A model generated the notes under the pieces. The model did not search any database. It was given only the letters and a program-made list of their open reading frames with translations, and was not told the origin of the DNA. A stretch of 64,000 bases of DNA from JAEUMD01 sp964559355 (lineage in GTDB: Bacteria; Pseudomonadota; Alphaproteobacteria; Rhizobiales; Hyphomicrobiaceae), in contig CAZLHQ010000001.1 in the NCBI GenBank assembly GCA_964559355.1, forward strand, positions 62,001 to 126,000, read 5' to 3'. Numbering within the stretch: the stretch's first letter is position 1; each line of letters begins with the position of its first letter. This document shows, in pieces, positions 8,870 to 17,426 of the stretch. The position numbers and the translations under genes were made by a program.

Positions 8870-9589
8870 TCATGCGTGCGATTTTCGGAAGACCATTACC
8901 TCCTGACCATAGACGTTACCTATAATTTCATCTGCGACCAGGCCAGCCCCAGAAGCAATGCTAATGAAATAGTCGGGATCGATATCGATGCGTCTTGAAT
9001 CGCCAACAAACCGCTCCCCCTTCGGCACATCAACGTGGATCGAAATAATCGCCTTTCCATTTTTTCGAAGAACACGTGCTATCTCCGAAAGATAACGCGT
9101 CGCCTCCACCTCGAGCAGATGGGTAAAAAGGCTGGCTGCCACCGCCACGGTGAAGGTCCTGTCCATAAAAGGAAAGCAATAGTTTTCAGCCTTTACTGAA
9201 GATGTTGGATTATACAGAGCCGAGTGCACATCTGCGCCAACAAACTCGAACCGGTCTCCCGCCAAGTGAGCAAAATTTTCTGCGCACCAGTTGATGGCCC
9301 GACGATCAATATCCAATCCGACATAGCGAACTTCGGGATTGAGGTATAAAAATCTCGCCAGTTTGCCACAGCTACAACCGACATCCAGAACATGTGGCGC
9401 TCTCGATAGAAAAGCGCTCACAATATGTGCCCAAGCCTCGCCTATGGCAAAGAAGCTGTATTCATCGCCAATGGAAGACGCGGCCCGGAGCTCTCGGCTC
9501 GGAATTGGCAGCGAGTAAAGTCCTCCGCGATAGCAAGGCTCAACGAACTCAGAGAACGAAGTTTCCTTCTTGACCGCCCACTTCAGCAT
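8870..9589 (-). CDS. Class I SAM-dependent methyltransferase
   Basis: 239 residues. Motif I HVLDVGCSCGKLARFL, acidic end of strand 2 VGLDIDRRAI, strand 4 PFMDRTFTVAVAASLFTHLL and the post-motif ISEIARVLRKNGKAIISI-type region (EIARVLRKNGKAIISIHV) define a Rossmann-fold methyltransferase of the Methyltransf_11/25 group. Location among glycosyltransferases and sulfotransferases suggests O-methylation of a sugar in the surface glycan, possibly chain capping, but the substrate is not visible. AT-rich segment. Confidence 0.83.
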   Translation of the reverse strand: MLKWAVKKETSFSEFVEPCYRGGLYSLPIPSRELRAASSIGDEYSFFAIGEAWAHIVSAFLSRAPHVLDVGCSCGKLARFLYLNPEVRYVGLDIDRRAINWCAENFAHLAGDRFEFVGADVHSALYNPTSSVKAENYCFPFMDRTFTVAVAASLFTHLLEVEATRYLSEIARVLRKNGKAIISIHVDVPKGERFVGDSRRIDIDPDYFISIASGAGLVADEIIGNVYGQEVMVFRKSHA

Positions 9590-9619
9590 AAAACTCCCAA
9601 CCTCTCTGTTTCTAGAGTT

Positions 9620-10657
9620 TCATTTCGTACGCAAGTGCTCTTGTTTATACCATGCCTCATAACCTCCCCCTGTTGAATCAAAAGGATTTGGGAACGCATC
9701 ATGCAGGTCGCCCCGATCGCGATACAACTCACGCGCCTCCTTTGGAATAGGCTTTCCTGAACTAAAGGAACCGTAGTGCCAGTAACCGTTCGGGATCCGC
9801 GCATCGCTGAATTCCAAGATCAACCTTTTGTACCAAGTCCAAAGTTCGTAAACTTCAATGTTGGGCCCAGCGTATCTTCGCGTCATCGTATCACCTATAG
9901 GGCCCAGTTTAGTGAAGTGATAAAAGCGAAGCGGGTATTCTCCATTTACGAGAAATGTCCCGTTCTCTGCTACCGAGATGTTCCGTCGATTCAGATTCCA
10001 GCTGGCGACATTGTAACCCGGATCTCTTACTATCATAACCCTGTCAAAAAAAGCCGGGATCAGATCGCACCATTTTTGATCTACGAAAAGACCACGTCCT
10101 TTATCATCGTAGCAAAAGCGCAGACATCTTTCTGCCCACCAATCTGCGCAAGAAAGACCGGAACGATCGTTCCGTATTGCAATAAACCCGAGATTGTAGG
10201 TGCCATGGATGAGAGAGCTTACTTCATTGTCCCAAATCGAAAAATCGTCATTGTCAAATGAAATCTGATGCGGCGTCAACAATACTGAGGCGGTGTCGAG
10301 CATGCGCTGCAATCCACTCAAGCTGTTTAGAATAGCTATGTCAGGGTCTAGATAGAAGATCTGATCATAACCTAATGAGCAGAGCTGCTTAAGAAACGGA
10401 CCTTTCACAGCCGTACAAAGCTCAACGACATCGTGCTTAAAAATCCAACTTCGAATATTTGGTATATCGAGTTCGGTAATCCAAATTACCCGGTCCCATG
10501 CCTCGTCACCGATGTCGAAGTGGAATCCAGCCGGCGCAACATCGCTGATCAACAGCCACAGATCCCAATTTGGATGATATTGCCTGAGCGTCCGCCCCAG
10601 CACCCGAGCCCGGTTCAAATAAGAAAATGAAATGCTCGTAAAGCAACAAGTTTTCAT
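9620..10657 (-). CDS. Putative glycosyltransferase (GT-A, DxD-type)
   Basis: 345 residues starting MKTCCFTSISFSYLNRARVL. The central YDQIFYLDPDIAIL carries the DPD variant of the metal-binding DxD, and FVDQKWCDLIPAFF and GYNVASWNLNRR resemble family-8-like transferases in polysaccharide loci. The ATG at 10657 is preferred over an upstream GTG at 10678 because GGGGAGGGG stands directly before it. It follows the large fusion gene by 17 bases. Codon use and composition are AT-rich; a single sequence line here (10021-10080) counts 24 G/C of 60. Confidence 0.75.
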   Translation of the reverse strand: MKTCCFTSISFSYLNRARVLGRTLRQYHPNWDLWLLISDVAPAGFHFDIGDEAWDRVIWITELDIPNIRSWIFKHDVVELCTAVKGPFLKQLCSLGYDQIFYLDPDIAILNSLSGLQRMLDTASVLLTPHQISFDNDDFSIWDNEVSSLIHGTYNLGFIAIRNDRSGLSCADWWAERCLRFCYDDKGRGLFVDQKWCDLIPAFFDRVMIVRDPGYNVASWNLNRRNISVAENGTFLVNGEYPLRFYHFTKLGPIGDTMTRRYAGPNIEVYELWTWYKRLILEFSDARIPNGYWHYGSFSSGKPIPKEARELYRDRGDLHDAFPNPFDSTGGGYEAWYKQEHLRTK

Positions 10658-10674
10658 GTCCCCTCCCCGACAGG

Positions 10675-13600
10675 TCACGAAACGAAGCGCCGAGACATAG
10701 AGCTGAAGTCTGCCGTAAATTTGGAACGTCGCGCACTGCGCTGTTCCTTTACGGCTGCCCCCAATGAACCATTCTCGAATGCCAAAAAAACCTCTGCGTC
10801 GCTCTTTATGATATAACCAAGTCCGGTCCGCCTAACGAGCGCCGCAATATTGCCAGACGTCTCGGTCGTCAAGATGATCGCGCCGCTTAAAATTGCTTCA
10901 TGCGCTGTGAATGAAAAAGTTTCGAAGCATGTTGACCAAAGAAAGGCGATATCGATATCCCTAGATCTCATGAGTCTAATCATCGCCTGTCTATCGTCTG
11001 TGGATGTAATCACCCGCTCAAAAGTAATGTTTTTGGACATTGAGTTATCCTGACCAAAATGGAAGAATTCGTAACGATTGTCCCCGCGAAATTGCGTGGC
11101 CAATTGTTTAAAGAAGGGCCAACCTTTGTGGATTCCTGGGTAGCCTAAAAAAGCGATTCGCACGGCCGTCGATGAATCTCTTGGGGTGATTGCCGGGACA
11201 TTCCCCTCTTCCACTAGCGATATATGTGGCGCTACCAAGATGTCTTGATGTTCAAAATCGACTGCAGCCCCCCAGAACTCGGAAGCTGCCTCGGAGGGTG
11301 ATATAATTCTAAATGGTATTGCAGAAAAAAGGTTTTTTACGCGCCATTGGTGGCGAGCTCTATCTGCTCCGAACGCGCAAATATTGCAGGAATTTGAGCT
11401 AATCGACGGGGCGCCGCAAAACGAAATTCCATTTCGCAACAGTGCATAGTTTGGGCAAATGGCAAACATATCGTGTATCCAAAAAATTGGAATTGCGTGC
11501 GGCATCGCCTTTGCGATCAACTCCAAAATCTCGGGGGAATGCCCCAATAGTGAATGCACAATGAAGGCGCATCGTCCCCGATTTGTAGAGGCCGCTGCTA
11601 GCGCTTCAATCAGAGTGCGTGCAGAAACGGCGCCAACGTCGACGCCGTTGATTATTGCTTGAAACATAAAAGTTTCGGGGGCGCAATTGGGTGCTAGCAT
11701 CGGTAGCGGCTGATAAGGATGTAAGCAAAGATAAGTGAAGCCGTCTTCGCGGAATGCTTTCTCTTCGGACTGTGCGCAAATCTGAAGTCCCCCGACGACG
11801 TTTTGGTAGTTGTCGTGAGTGAACGAAACGATTAGCCCTGCAGGATATTGAGTCGCATATCCTAACAATCTTTCGTGGAAATTCTGATTGCCTGCTGGTG
11901 ATGCTGCATCCGATCTCTTCCAAATAACTGCTTGGGTCTCAAGTGGAAGCTGTTCGTCTAAAATCTTTAATTTTTGCTCTGTTACGGCATCTTCGAATAA
12001 AGAAAGAGTGTGACTCGGAGTTCTGGTGACTTCCGTTGGCACTCCACAAGATTCGGTTAGGGTAGGTTGTGTGCTGAAATCCACGTTTGGCGAATTGGCT
12101 GAGTGCGACGACACAGTTGGCAATTCATACCGTCGTGAAGCGTCAGAGCGAAAACGAACAATTTCGATTCGCCTGCGAATGCCACTTACACCCTCAGCGC
12201 GGAATATTCGCATCGCCTTTTGGGCCGACGGCATTACACCCCCTCCGTGGCGGAGAGCCACGGGGACGGCGCCAACCAATCCGCCAATAGAAAGTCGAAA
12301 GCGTTTGATTGCCCTAACGGGCTTTGTGAGCCTCCAAGAGGTTGAATTTCTGTACGTGTCGTGTATCACATCAGTTTCTTGCCGAACTCGAGCGATCAAT
12401 TTCTGCGCTGATACAATCTCGTCGCGATGAGTTGATGTCAGGTCGTCTCGCTCAGACTTCCAGCACTCAATGGTTTGTCTCAGCTGGTGCTCCAACTCCG
12501 CGATTCGGCTGTCCGCTTCTCGAAGCTGACGCTCAAGTTCGTCGTTCAGATTTGCTGCATGCACACGCCGTTTGTCTGCCACCTGAAGAGTCTCTCGCGG
12601 CTGCATTTCGGCGGCCCCGAGTGCGATCGCCCTGGATTCAACAAGGCTTGTCAATTCTTGAATTATACGCTCTTTCTCACTCGCCTGAATATCGATGGTG
12701 TCGCGCGCGGCCGTAAGCTTTGATACCTCGATCTCAAGGCCATTTTTCTCGGATTGAAGCATTGTCCGCTGTTGACTGAGATGTGCGATCTCGGTCGCGC
12801 TGTCGCGAAGTGATGCTTCGAACTTCGCGGTTCTCTCAAGTTCGGCTGCGATGCGAGCTTCTTTGCCTTCGAGAACTTTGCCAAGTGCAGACAAGCGCGT
12901 TTCGAGTTGGACTCTTTGAGATTGCAGCTGCGCAATGACTTCTTCGCGGTCACGTATCGACTGTTCGGCCTTGCTGGTCTGCTCCGTTGCTGCATCGAGT
13001 GCGACCAGCTTGTCATCTACCAGCTTCTGCAAATCGGCGATGCGCTCCTGGAGTACTTGCTTTTCTGCCTCCAGATTGCGCAGCGATTGATCGCGCTGCT
13101 GAACTGCTTCGTTTGCTGCGTTGGCTTGCGCAAGGCGCGCCTGCAGTTCCTCTTCCTTTTCGCTCAGCGACCTTGCAAGGTCGGCCGATTTGGCCTGGTG
13201 CTGTTGGACGTCATTGCTCAGGTGGAGAGCGATTTGCTCTTGATGGCGCAAGGCGCTGGAGGCGTCGCCAACTTGCCGCGTCAATTCAACCAGAGAAGCG
13301 TCTCGCGCAATCAACGTGCTTTTGACGGCCGCTATTTCAGTCTGCAACGACTCGATGCGTTGTTTGTGGTCGACTTCCGCGGCCTCTAGCACCGTAATTA
13401 ATTGTGTCGTCTCGGCTTCACGTTTCTGACTGACGTGTTCTGCTTCGGCCAGATTCCGTGAGAGCCTGTCATTGGAGAACGCTTTGGCGCTATCGAGGAG
13501 GCCGAAGATCAATGGCGATGCACTGTTGAAGCTGCTGCGGATTTCATCGAGTTGGCTCAGTGCATTTTTCGATGCGGATTCTTGCTCCAAAATTCGCAGC

Positions 13601-14052
13601 GCGCTGTAGGCATCGCTGATCCATCCGCGCAACATTGGGTTGTGGATGACATCGACCGCCGAGCTCGCAAAGTTGCGTTGTTTGGGCGTAATGAATTCCT
13701 CGACAAGCGTGGCGATTTCGTCGGGTCCATAAAGGAACTCGACCATCCCCGTGTGGGCAATTTTGCGCAATTGCGCGCGCCAATCTTTCATTATGGATTC
13801 GTAGCTGACGATGACGCGTGGGTGGCTGCGCGTTCGCCAATCCGCATCCAGCATATGCCGTAGCCAGACGAGCGCGCTATCGGCGTCCGTGTGGTCTTCA
13901 GGCAGGTAGAGCCCGCGCTTGTCGATCGATGAAATCACGTCCAGTGGGTTGCGCAGAGCGATCAGTGGCACCACGCGCACACCTGCGTGCTCGAGCGTTT
14001 CGATAATCAGATCAGCGAAGCGGCTAATGCGCGGATCCTTTAGAACGAACAA
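10675..14052 (-). CDS. Sulfotransferase C-part / coiled-coil / glycosyltransferase fusion, 3' part after an in-frame amber codon
   Basis: 1125 residues from the first ATG after the amber codon at 14158-14160; the same frame is open back to that stop. Order: residues 1-120, remainder of a sulfotransferase domain (VLKDPRISRFADL, ALRNPLDVISSI, VIVSYESIMKDW); about 160-560, a long heptad-rich coiled coil (Glu/Gln/Ala/Leu); RNSTSWRLTKPVRAIKR near 570, a linker often seen between coiled coils and GT domains in polysaccharide proteins; about 690-1125, a GT4-like glycosyltransferase (AFLGYPGIHKGWPFFKQLA, CFETFSFTAHEAILSGAI). The complete protein including the 5' part (14158-14448) would be about 1257 residues with one W-to-stop change. 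Head of a long minus-strand run. Confidence 0.72.
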   Translation of the reverse strand: MFVLKDPRISRFADLIIETLEHAGVRVVPLIALRNPLDVISSIDKRGLYLPEDHTDADSALVWLRHMLDADWRTRSHPRVIVSYESIMKDWRAQLRKIAHTGMVEFLYGPDEIATLVEEFITPKQRNFASSAVDVIHNPMLRGWISDAYSALRILEQESASKNALSQLDEIRSSFNSASPLIFGLLDSAKAFSNDRLSRNLAEAEHVSQKREAETTQLITVLEAAEVDHKQRIESLQTEIAAVKSTLIARDASLVELTRQVGDASSALRHQEQIALHLSNDVQQHQAKSADLARSLSEKEEELQARLAQANAANEAVQQRDQSLRNLEAEKQVLQERIADLQKLVDDKLVALDAATEQTSKAEQSIRDREEVIAQLQSQRVQLETRLSALGKVLEGKEARIAAELERTAKFEASLRDSATEIAHLSQQRTMLQSEKNGLEIEVSKLTAARDTIDIQASEKERIIQELTSLVESRAIALGAAEMQPRETLQVADKRRVHAANLNDELERQLREADSRIAELEHQLRQTIECWKSERDDLTSTHRDEIVSAQKLIARVRQETDVIHDTYRNSTSWRLTKPVRAIKRFRLSIGGLVGAVPVALRHGGGVMPSAQKAMRIFRAEGVSGIRRRIEIVRFRSDASRRYELPTVSSHSANSPNVDFSTQPTLTESCGVPTEVTRTPSHTLSLFEDAVTEQKLKILDEQLPLETQAVIWKRSDAASPAGNQNFHERLLGYATQYPAGLIVSFTHDNYQNVVGGLQICAQSEEKAFREDGFTYLCLHPYQPLPMLAPNCAPETFMFQAIINGVDVGAVSARTLIEALAAASTNRGRCAFIVHSLLGHSPEILELIAKAMPHAIPIFWIHDMFAICPNYALLRNGISFCGAPSISSNSCNICAFGADRARHQWRVKNLFSAIPFRIISPSEAASEFWGAAVDFEHQDILVAPHISLVEEGNVPAITPRDSSTAVRIAFLGYPGIHKGWPFFKQLATQFRGDNRYEFFHFGQDNSMSKNITFERVITSTDDRQAMIRLMRSRDIDIAFLWSTCFETFSFTAHEAILSGAIILTTETSGNIAALVRRTGLGYIIKSDAEVFLAFENGSLGAAVKEQRSARRSKFTADFSSMSRRFVS

Positions 14053-14157
14053 GGAAGCGTCGCCAAAATCATCCGCAATGATGGAGCCGATGTCGCGTTC
14101 CAGAGCATCGCGACCGCGTGGGCCGAACTTCGAGAAATCCGGCTGGCGCCAGTCATG

Positions 14158-14448
14158 CTAAGAGGATTTAATCTCCGCTAATAAGCGATCGTGGTACTGC
14201 ACCAGCGCGCTTGGTTCCCAGTGCCCAGACTCATTGCCTTGCCCGGCTGCCATCAGGCGCTTTGGCAGAGTGGCTCCGGCAATCGCCAAAATACGCGTCA
14301 GCATGCTGGTGCCCGAGCGATGTGAGCCGAGCACGAGCAAACAGGTGCGACCGCTGCCGGGTCGTGCGCGTCCAAGACCGCTCGTTGAAAGTTCGCTGTT
14401 TTTCGCGGGCACGTCGTAGTTCACGTGCTTTCTCCTCAAGTCTTTCAA
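14158..14448 (-). pseudogene. 5' part of the sulfotransferase-glycosyltransferase fusion, ended by an amber codon
   Basis: 96 residues ending at TAG (14158-14160). It contains the PAPS loop LLVLGSHRSGTSMLTRILAI and the N-terminal helix of a sulfotransferase, ending LLAEIKSS. Read-through of the TAG continues in the same frame as HDWRQPDFSKF and reaches VLKDPRISRF of the downstream part after 35 codons. In this subfamily a Trp normally stands after the SS (SS-W-x-DW), so a TGG to TAG substitution explains the break. TCTCC-type complement (GAGGAGAAAGC) upstream of 14448 gives a good ribosome site. The product as written lacks most of the sulfotransferase fold. Confidence 0.75.
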
Positions 14449-15332
14449 GGTGGATCATCGCGAGCATTCGAAAGATCAATGGCCCCCACCCCGGTGTTCG
14501 CTATGTCCTCTGTCATTGCGGTTCGGCTTCAACGTGCCCCGGTTTTGACCAGGCTTATCGGCGGACGTTTGCCGTCACGGTTAAGCATCCGGCGTTGTCG
14601 GCCACAGGCCACTCCAACAAAGTGAGTTCGAACCCATATCGCGAAGGAAGTCCAGTGAAAATCCGACAGCGTCTCACGTTGCGAATTGGTGGATCTCGGA
14701 TAGCCAGGTGCGGGACTACCAGTATTGAGCGTAGCGCAATTCGGCTCCGCAGCAATGCGCCTCGATGCCTTATGCGCAACGCTACTTTCCATGATCGATC
14801 TGCCCGCTACATAATCCAAGAAGCTGCTTCGTTGCGTCATTCTGATCACCGCGCGGCCGCAGCCAACGATTTGGAGCAACGAAAGATTTCCCCGATTGCG
14901 TGGACAATTCCCGCCGCAGTCGTCTGCGCGAACAGAAAGACATTTCACGCGGTGGAATAAACGGCAAGCGTGTCATCAATGCACCTCTGGGCCGTGAGCG
15001 CGAGCAACCATTCCGCTCAGGCGCCCAAACGCGATGTGGCTGTTCGACGCCACGGTCGTTATCCGTTGCCTGTGTTTGTCATTATCCCGCCTGCCTGTTG
15101 GCGCGTGCGTTCTCGGAACCGGAACACGAGCGTTGATGCCGTGTGCACGCCGGTCGGAAATAATCAACTTTGCGACTGTCCGGTAAATGAGCGTGCCAAC
15201 TCGGTACGAACTGCCAGCTCGCCAGCATGCTCACAGAACGTGATCAATACAATTTTAGGGAGCGTGAAAATCATTCAGAAAATGGTTTGATGTATTTTGG
15301 CGGCAGTTTCATCAAATTATAGAGCGCCGAAT
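14449..15332. other. Long intergenic region upstream of the fusion gene and the protease gene
   Basis: 884 bases between divergent genes. Open frames exist on both strands (for example 14529-14948 minus) but have no recognisable motif, low-complexity composition and no ribosome sites that convince. It should contain promoters for both directions; none can be pinpointed by eye. It may hold eroded polysaccharide genes. Confidence 0.4.
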
Positions 15333-17213
15333 ATGTGCGAATTGTGCTTGCTTGGACTGCGCGATCCCTCCGAGCCCCACGACGCGACGACGGCGGGTGA
15401 ATCGAGCTCATCAAGCATGCTCGAAGCGTCCAAGCCGTCGTTGAATTGGGATCAGGTTGCCGACAAGATCGCGACCACCGGCTGGTCGACCGCTGCAACT
15501 TCACCAATATCGTATGCCTACCGCTCGTCCAATTCCACGGACCCTGGCTTTGCGAGGTTCAACGCTGCCCAGATCCAAGCGACCGAACTTGCGCTCGATT
15601 TGTGGTCCGATGTCGCCAATATCTCGTTCCAGCGCGTGACGAGCAACGGCACCGCCTATTCCAACAGCGCGACGATTCTGTTTTCTGCCGATACCGACAG
15701 CGGCGGCTATGCATGGGCCTATTTTCCCGGCTCGACATCCAGTTCCAATATTGCCGGCGACGTCTTCATCAACACGTCGAACGGCTGGTTTTCGGATGTT
15801 TCGCCCGGCAGCTATGACTTCACCACGATCATACACGAGATCGGACACTCCCTCGGGCTAAGCCATCCCGGCGCTTACAACGGCGGTAGCCCCACGTATT
15901 CAAGTGATGCGGAGTATGTGCAGGATTCCAATCAATACACGGTCATGAGCTACTTCGACGCCAGCGCAACTGGCGCAGATCATGGCTGGACATCGGCGTC
16001 GACGCCGTTGCTGCACGACATTGCCGCTGCGCAATTGCTGTACGGCGCGAACATGGCGACGCGCGCGACCGATACTACCTACGGCTTCAACTCGAACGCC
16101 GACAAGGCCGTATTCCGTGTCGGCAGTGCTACTCAAGATGTCGTCTTCGCGATCTGGGATGGCGGCGGCTACGATACGCTCGATTTTTCCGGTTACTCCG
16201 ACAATCAGGTGCTCAACCTGCTGCAAGAGGGCTTTTCCGACGTTGGCGGCCTGACGAAAAACGTTGCAATCGCTCGCGGTGTTGTCATCGAAAAGGCCAT
16301 TGGCGGTTCCGGCCATGACATCCTCATCGGCAACTCCGCTGCAAACACGCTACTCGGCGGCGCGGGCAACGATGACGTTGGGGGAGATGCCGGCAATGAT
16401 TTCGTCGAGGGGGGAATTGGTGCGGACATCATCCGGGGTGGTATAGGCGACGACAACCTCTGGGGCAATTCCTCATCGCAATCGACCTGGGGTGCATACG
16501 TCTCCGGCACTGTAACAGCTGACGGCGGCGACACTATCTATTGCGGCGATGGCAACGATTACGCGAGCGGAAACCAGGGTGACGATCGCATCTTTGGCGA
16601 AAATGGAAACGACGAAGTGGCTGGCGGGCAAGGCAACGATTTCGTCGAAGGCGGCCTGGGCAGCGATGTGATCAATGGCGGGTTTGGCGACGATACGCTG
16701 TGGGGCAATGCCGCCGCGCAGTCGACGTGGGGCGTATTTGTTGCCGGCACCGCCACAGCGGATGGCGCCGACACCATCTACGGCGGCGGCGGTCGCGATT
16801 CGATCAACGGCAACCAAGGCAATGACTACCTCGATGGCGGCTCCGAAGCCGATTTGATCGCGGGCGGCCAAGGTGACGATATTCTGGTTGGCGGATCTGG
16901 TGCCGACACTCTCAGTGGCGGTGTCGGCAATGATCGACTGATCGGTGGCACCGAGAACGACATGCTGTCCGGCAACGCCGGCAATGACACCTTCTGTTTC
17001 GGATCGGGATATGGATTCGATACGATAACCGATTGGGAGAACGGCACTGACTATCTCGATCTGAGCGGTATGGCTGGCGAGGGGTTGCATGGCATGTCCG
17101 GCCTCACCATACGGTCCGTCTCTGGCGGCACCGAGCTGTCCTTCAACACGACCACCATTTTGCTGTCGGGCTTCGGCGGCAGCGTGGATGCAACGCATGT
17201 GTTGTTTGCCTAG
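15333..17213 (+). CDS. M10 (serralysin-type) RTX metalloprotease
   Basis: 626-residue secreted zinc protease. The start at 15333 gives MCELCLLGLRDP, a Cys-x-x-Cys opening common in this group; a TTG at 15297 is an alternative. Zinc site TTIIHEIGHSLGLSHPG (HExxHxxGxxHP) near residue 165 and Met-turn YTVMSYFD about 40 residues later. From about residue 325 to 560 run GGxGxDxL calcium-binding RTX nonapeptides. Two RTX blocks are linked by a near-repeat: LWGNSSSQSTWGAYVSGTVT and LWGNAAAQSTWGVFVAGTAT, about 85 residues apart. The C-terminus ends in hydrophobic residues as expected for type I secretion. No T1SS genes or inhibitor lie nearby. Confidence 0.92.
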   Translation: MCELCLLGLRDPSEPHDATTAGESSSSSMLEASKPSLNWDQVADKIATTGWSTAATSPISYAYRSSNSTDPGFARFNAAQIQATELALDLWSDVANISFQRVTSNGTAYSNSATILFSADTDSGGYAWAYFPGSTSSSNIAGDVFINTSNGWFSDVSPGSYDFTTIIHEIGHSLGLSHPGAYNGGSPTYSSDAEYVQDSNQYTVMSYFDASATGADHGWTSASTPLLHDIAAAQLLYGANMATRATDTTYGFNSNADKAVFRVGSATQDVVFAIWDGGGYDTLDFSGYSDNQVLNLLQEGFSDVGGLTKNVAIARGVVIEKAIGGSGHDILIGNSAANTLLGGAGNDDVGGDAGNDFVEGGIGADIIRGGIGDDNLWGNSSSQSTWGAYVSGTVTADGGDTIYCGDGNDYASGNQGDDRIFGENGNDEVAGGQGNDFVEGGLGSDVINGGFGDDTLWGNAAAQSTWGVFVAGTATADGADTIYGGGGRDSINGNQGNDYLDGGSEADLIAGGQGDDILVGGSGADTLSGGVGNDRLIGGTENDMLSGNAGNDTFCFGSGYGFDTITDWENGTDYLDLSGMAGEGLHGMSGLTIRSVSGGTELSFNTTTILLSGFGGSVDATHVLFA

Positions 17214-17426
17214 AGCCTGATTATCTGGATTAGCATTGGAACGATTGCGAATATTGGGCGCGCAGCGGCGCAGCGCATGACGTTGCACGCAGACTTGGCC
17301 GTCGCGCCCATGCTGGAGGGTCATCAATCTCCTTCAGCGATTCGCACCGACTTATCCCCCATCTCCCCGACGATGGACTTCGTGTGATCGTTAGGGCGCA
17401 ACACTGCGCTCTGGAGATCATGCACG

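Noticed and set aside
14211..14960. Plus-strand open frame of 249 codons upstream of the protease
   Set aside because: Overlaps the sulfotransferase fragment in antisense, has Ser/Arg-rich content and no recognisable domain or ribosome site.
16300..17000. Repeated DNA that might suggest a CRISPR array
   Set aside because: The periodicity is the RTX nonapeptide code of the serralysin gene, not repeat-spacer structure.
17210..17240. Fourth copy of the dispersed repeat (TAGAGCCTGATTATC after the protease stop)
   Set aside because: Similarity ends after about ten bases; too short to distinguish from chance.
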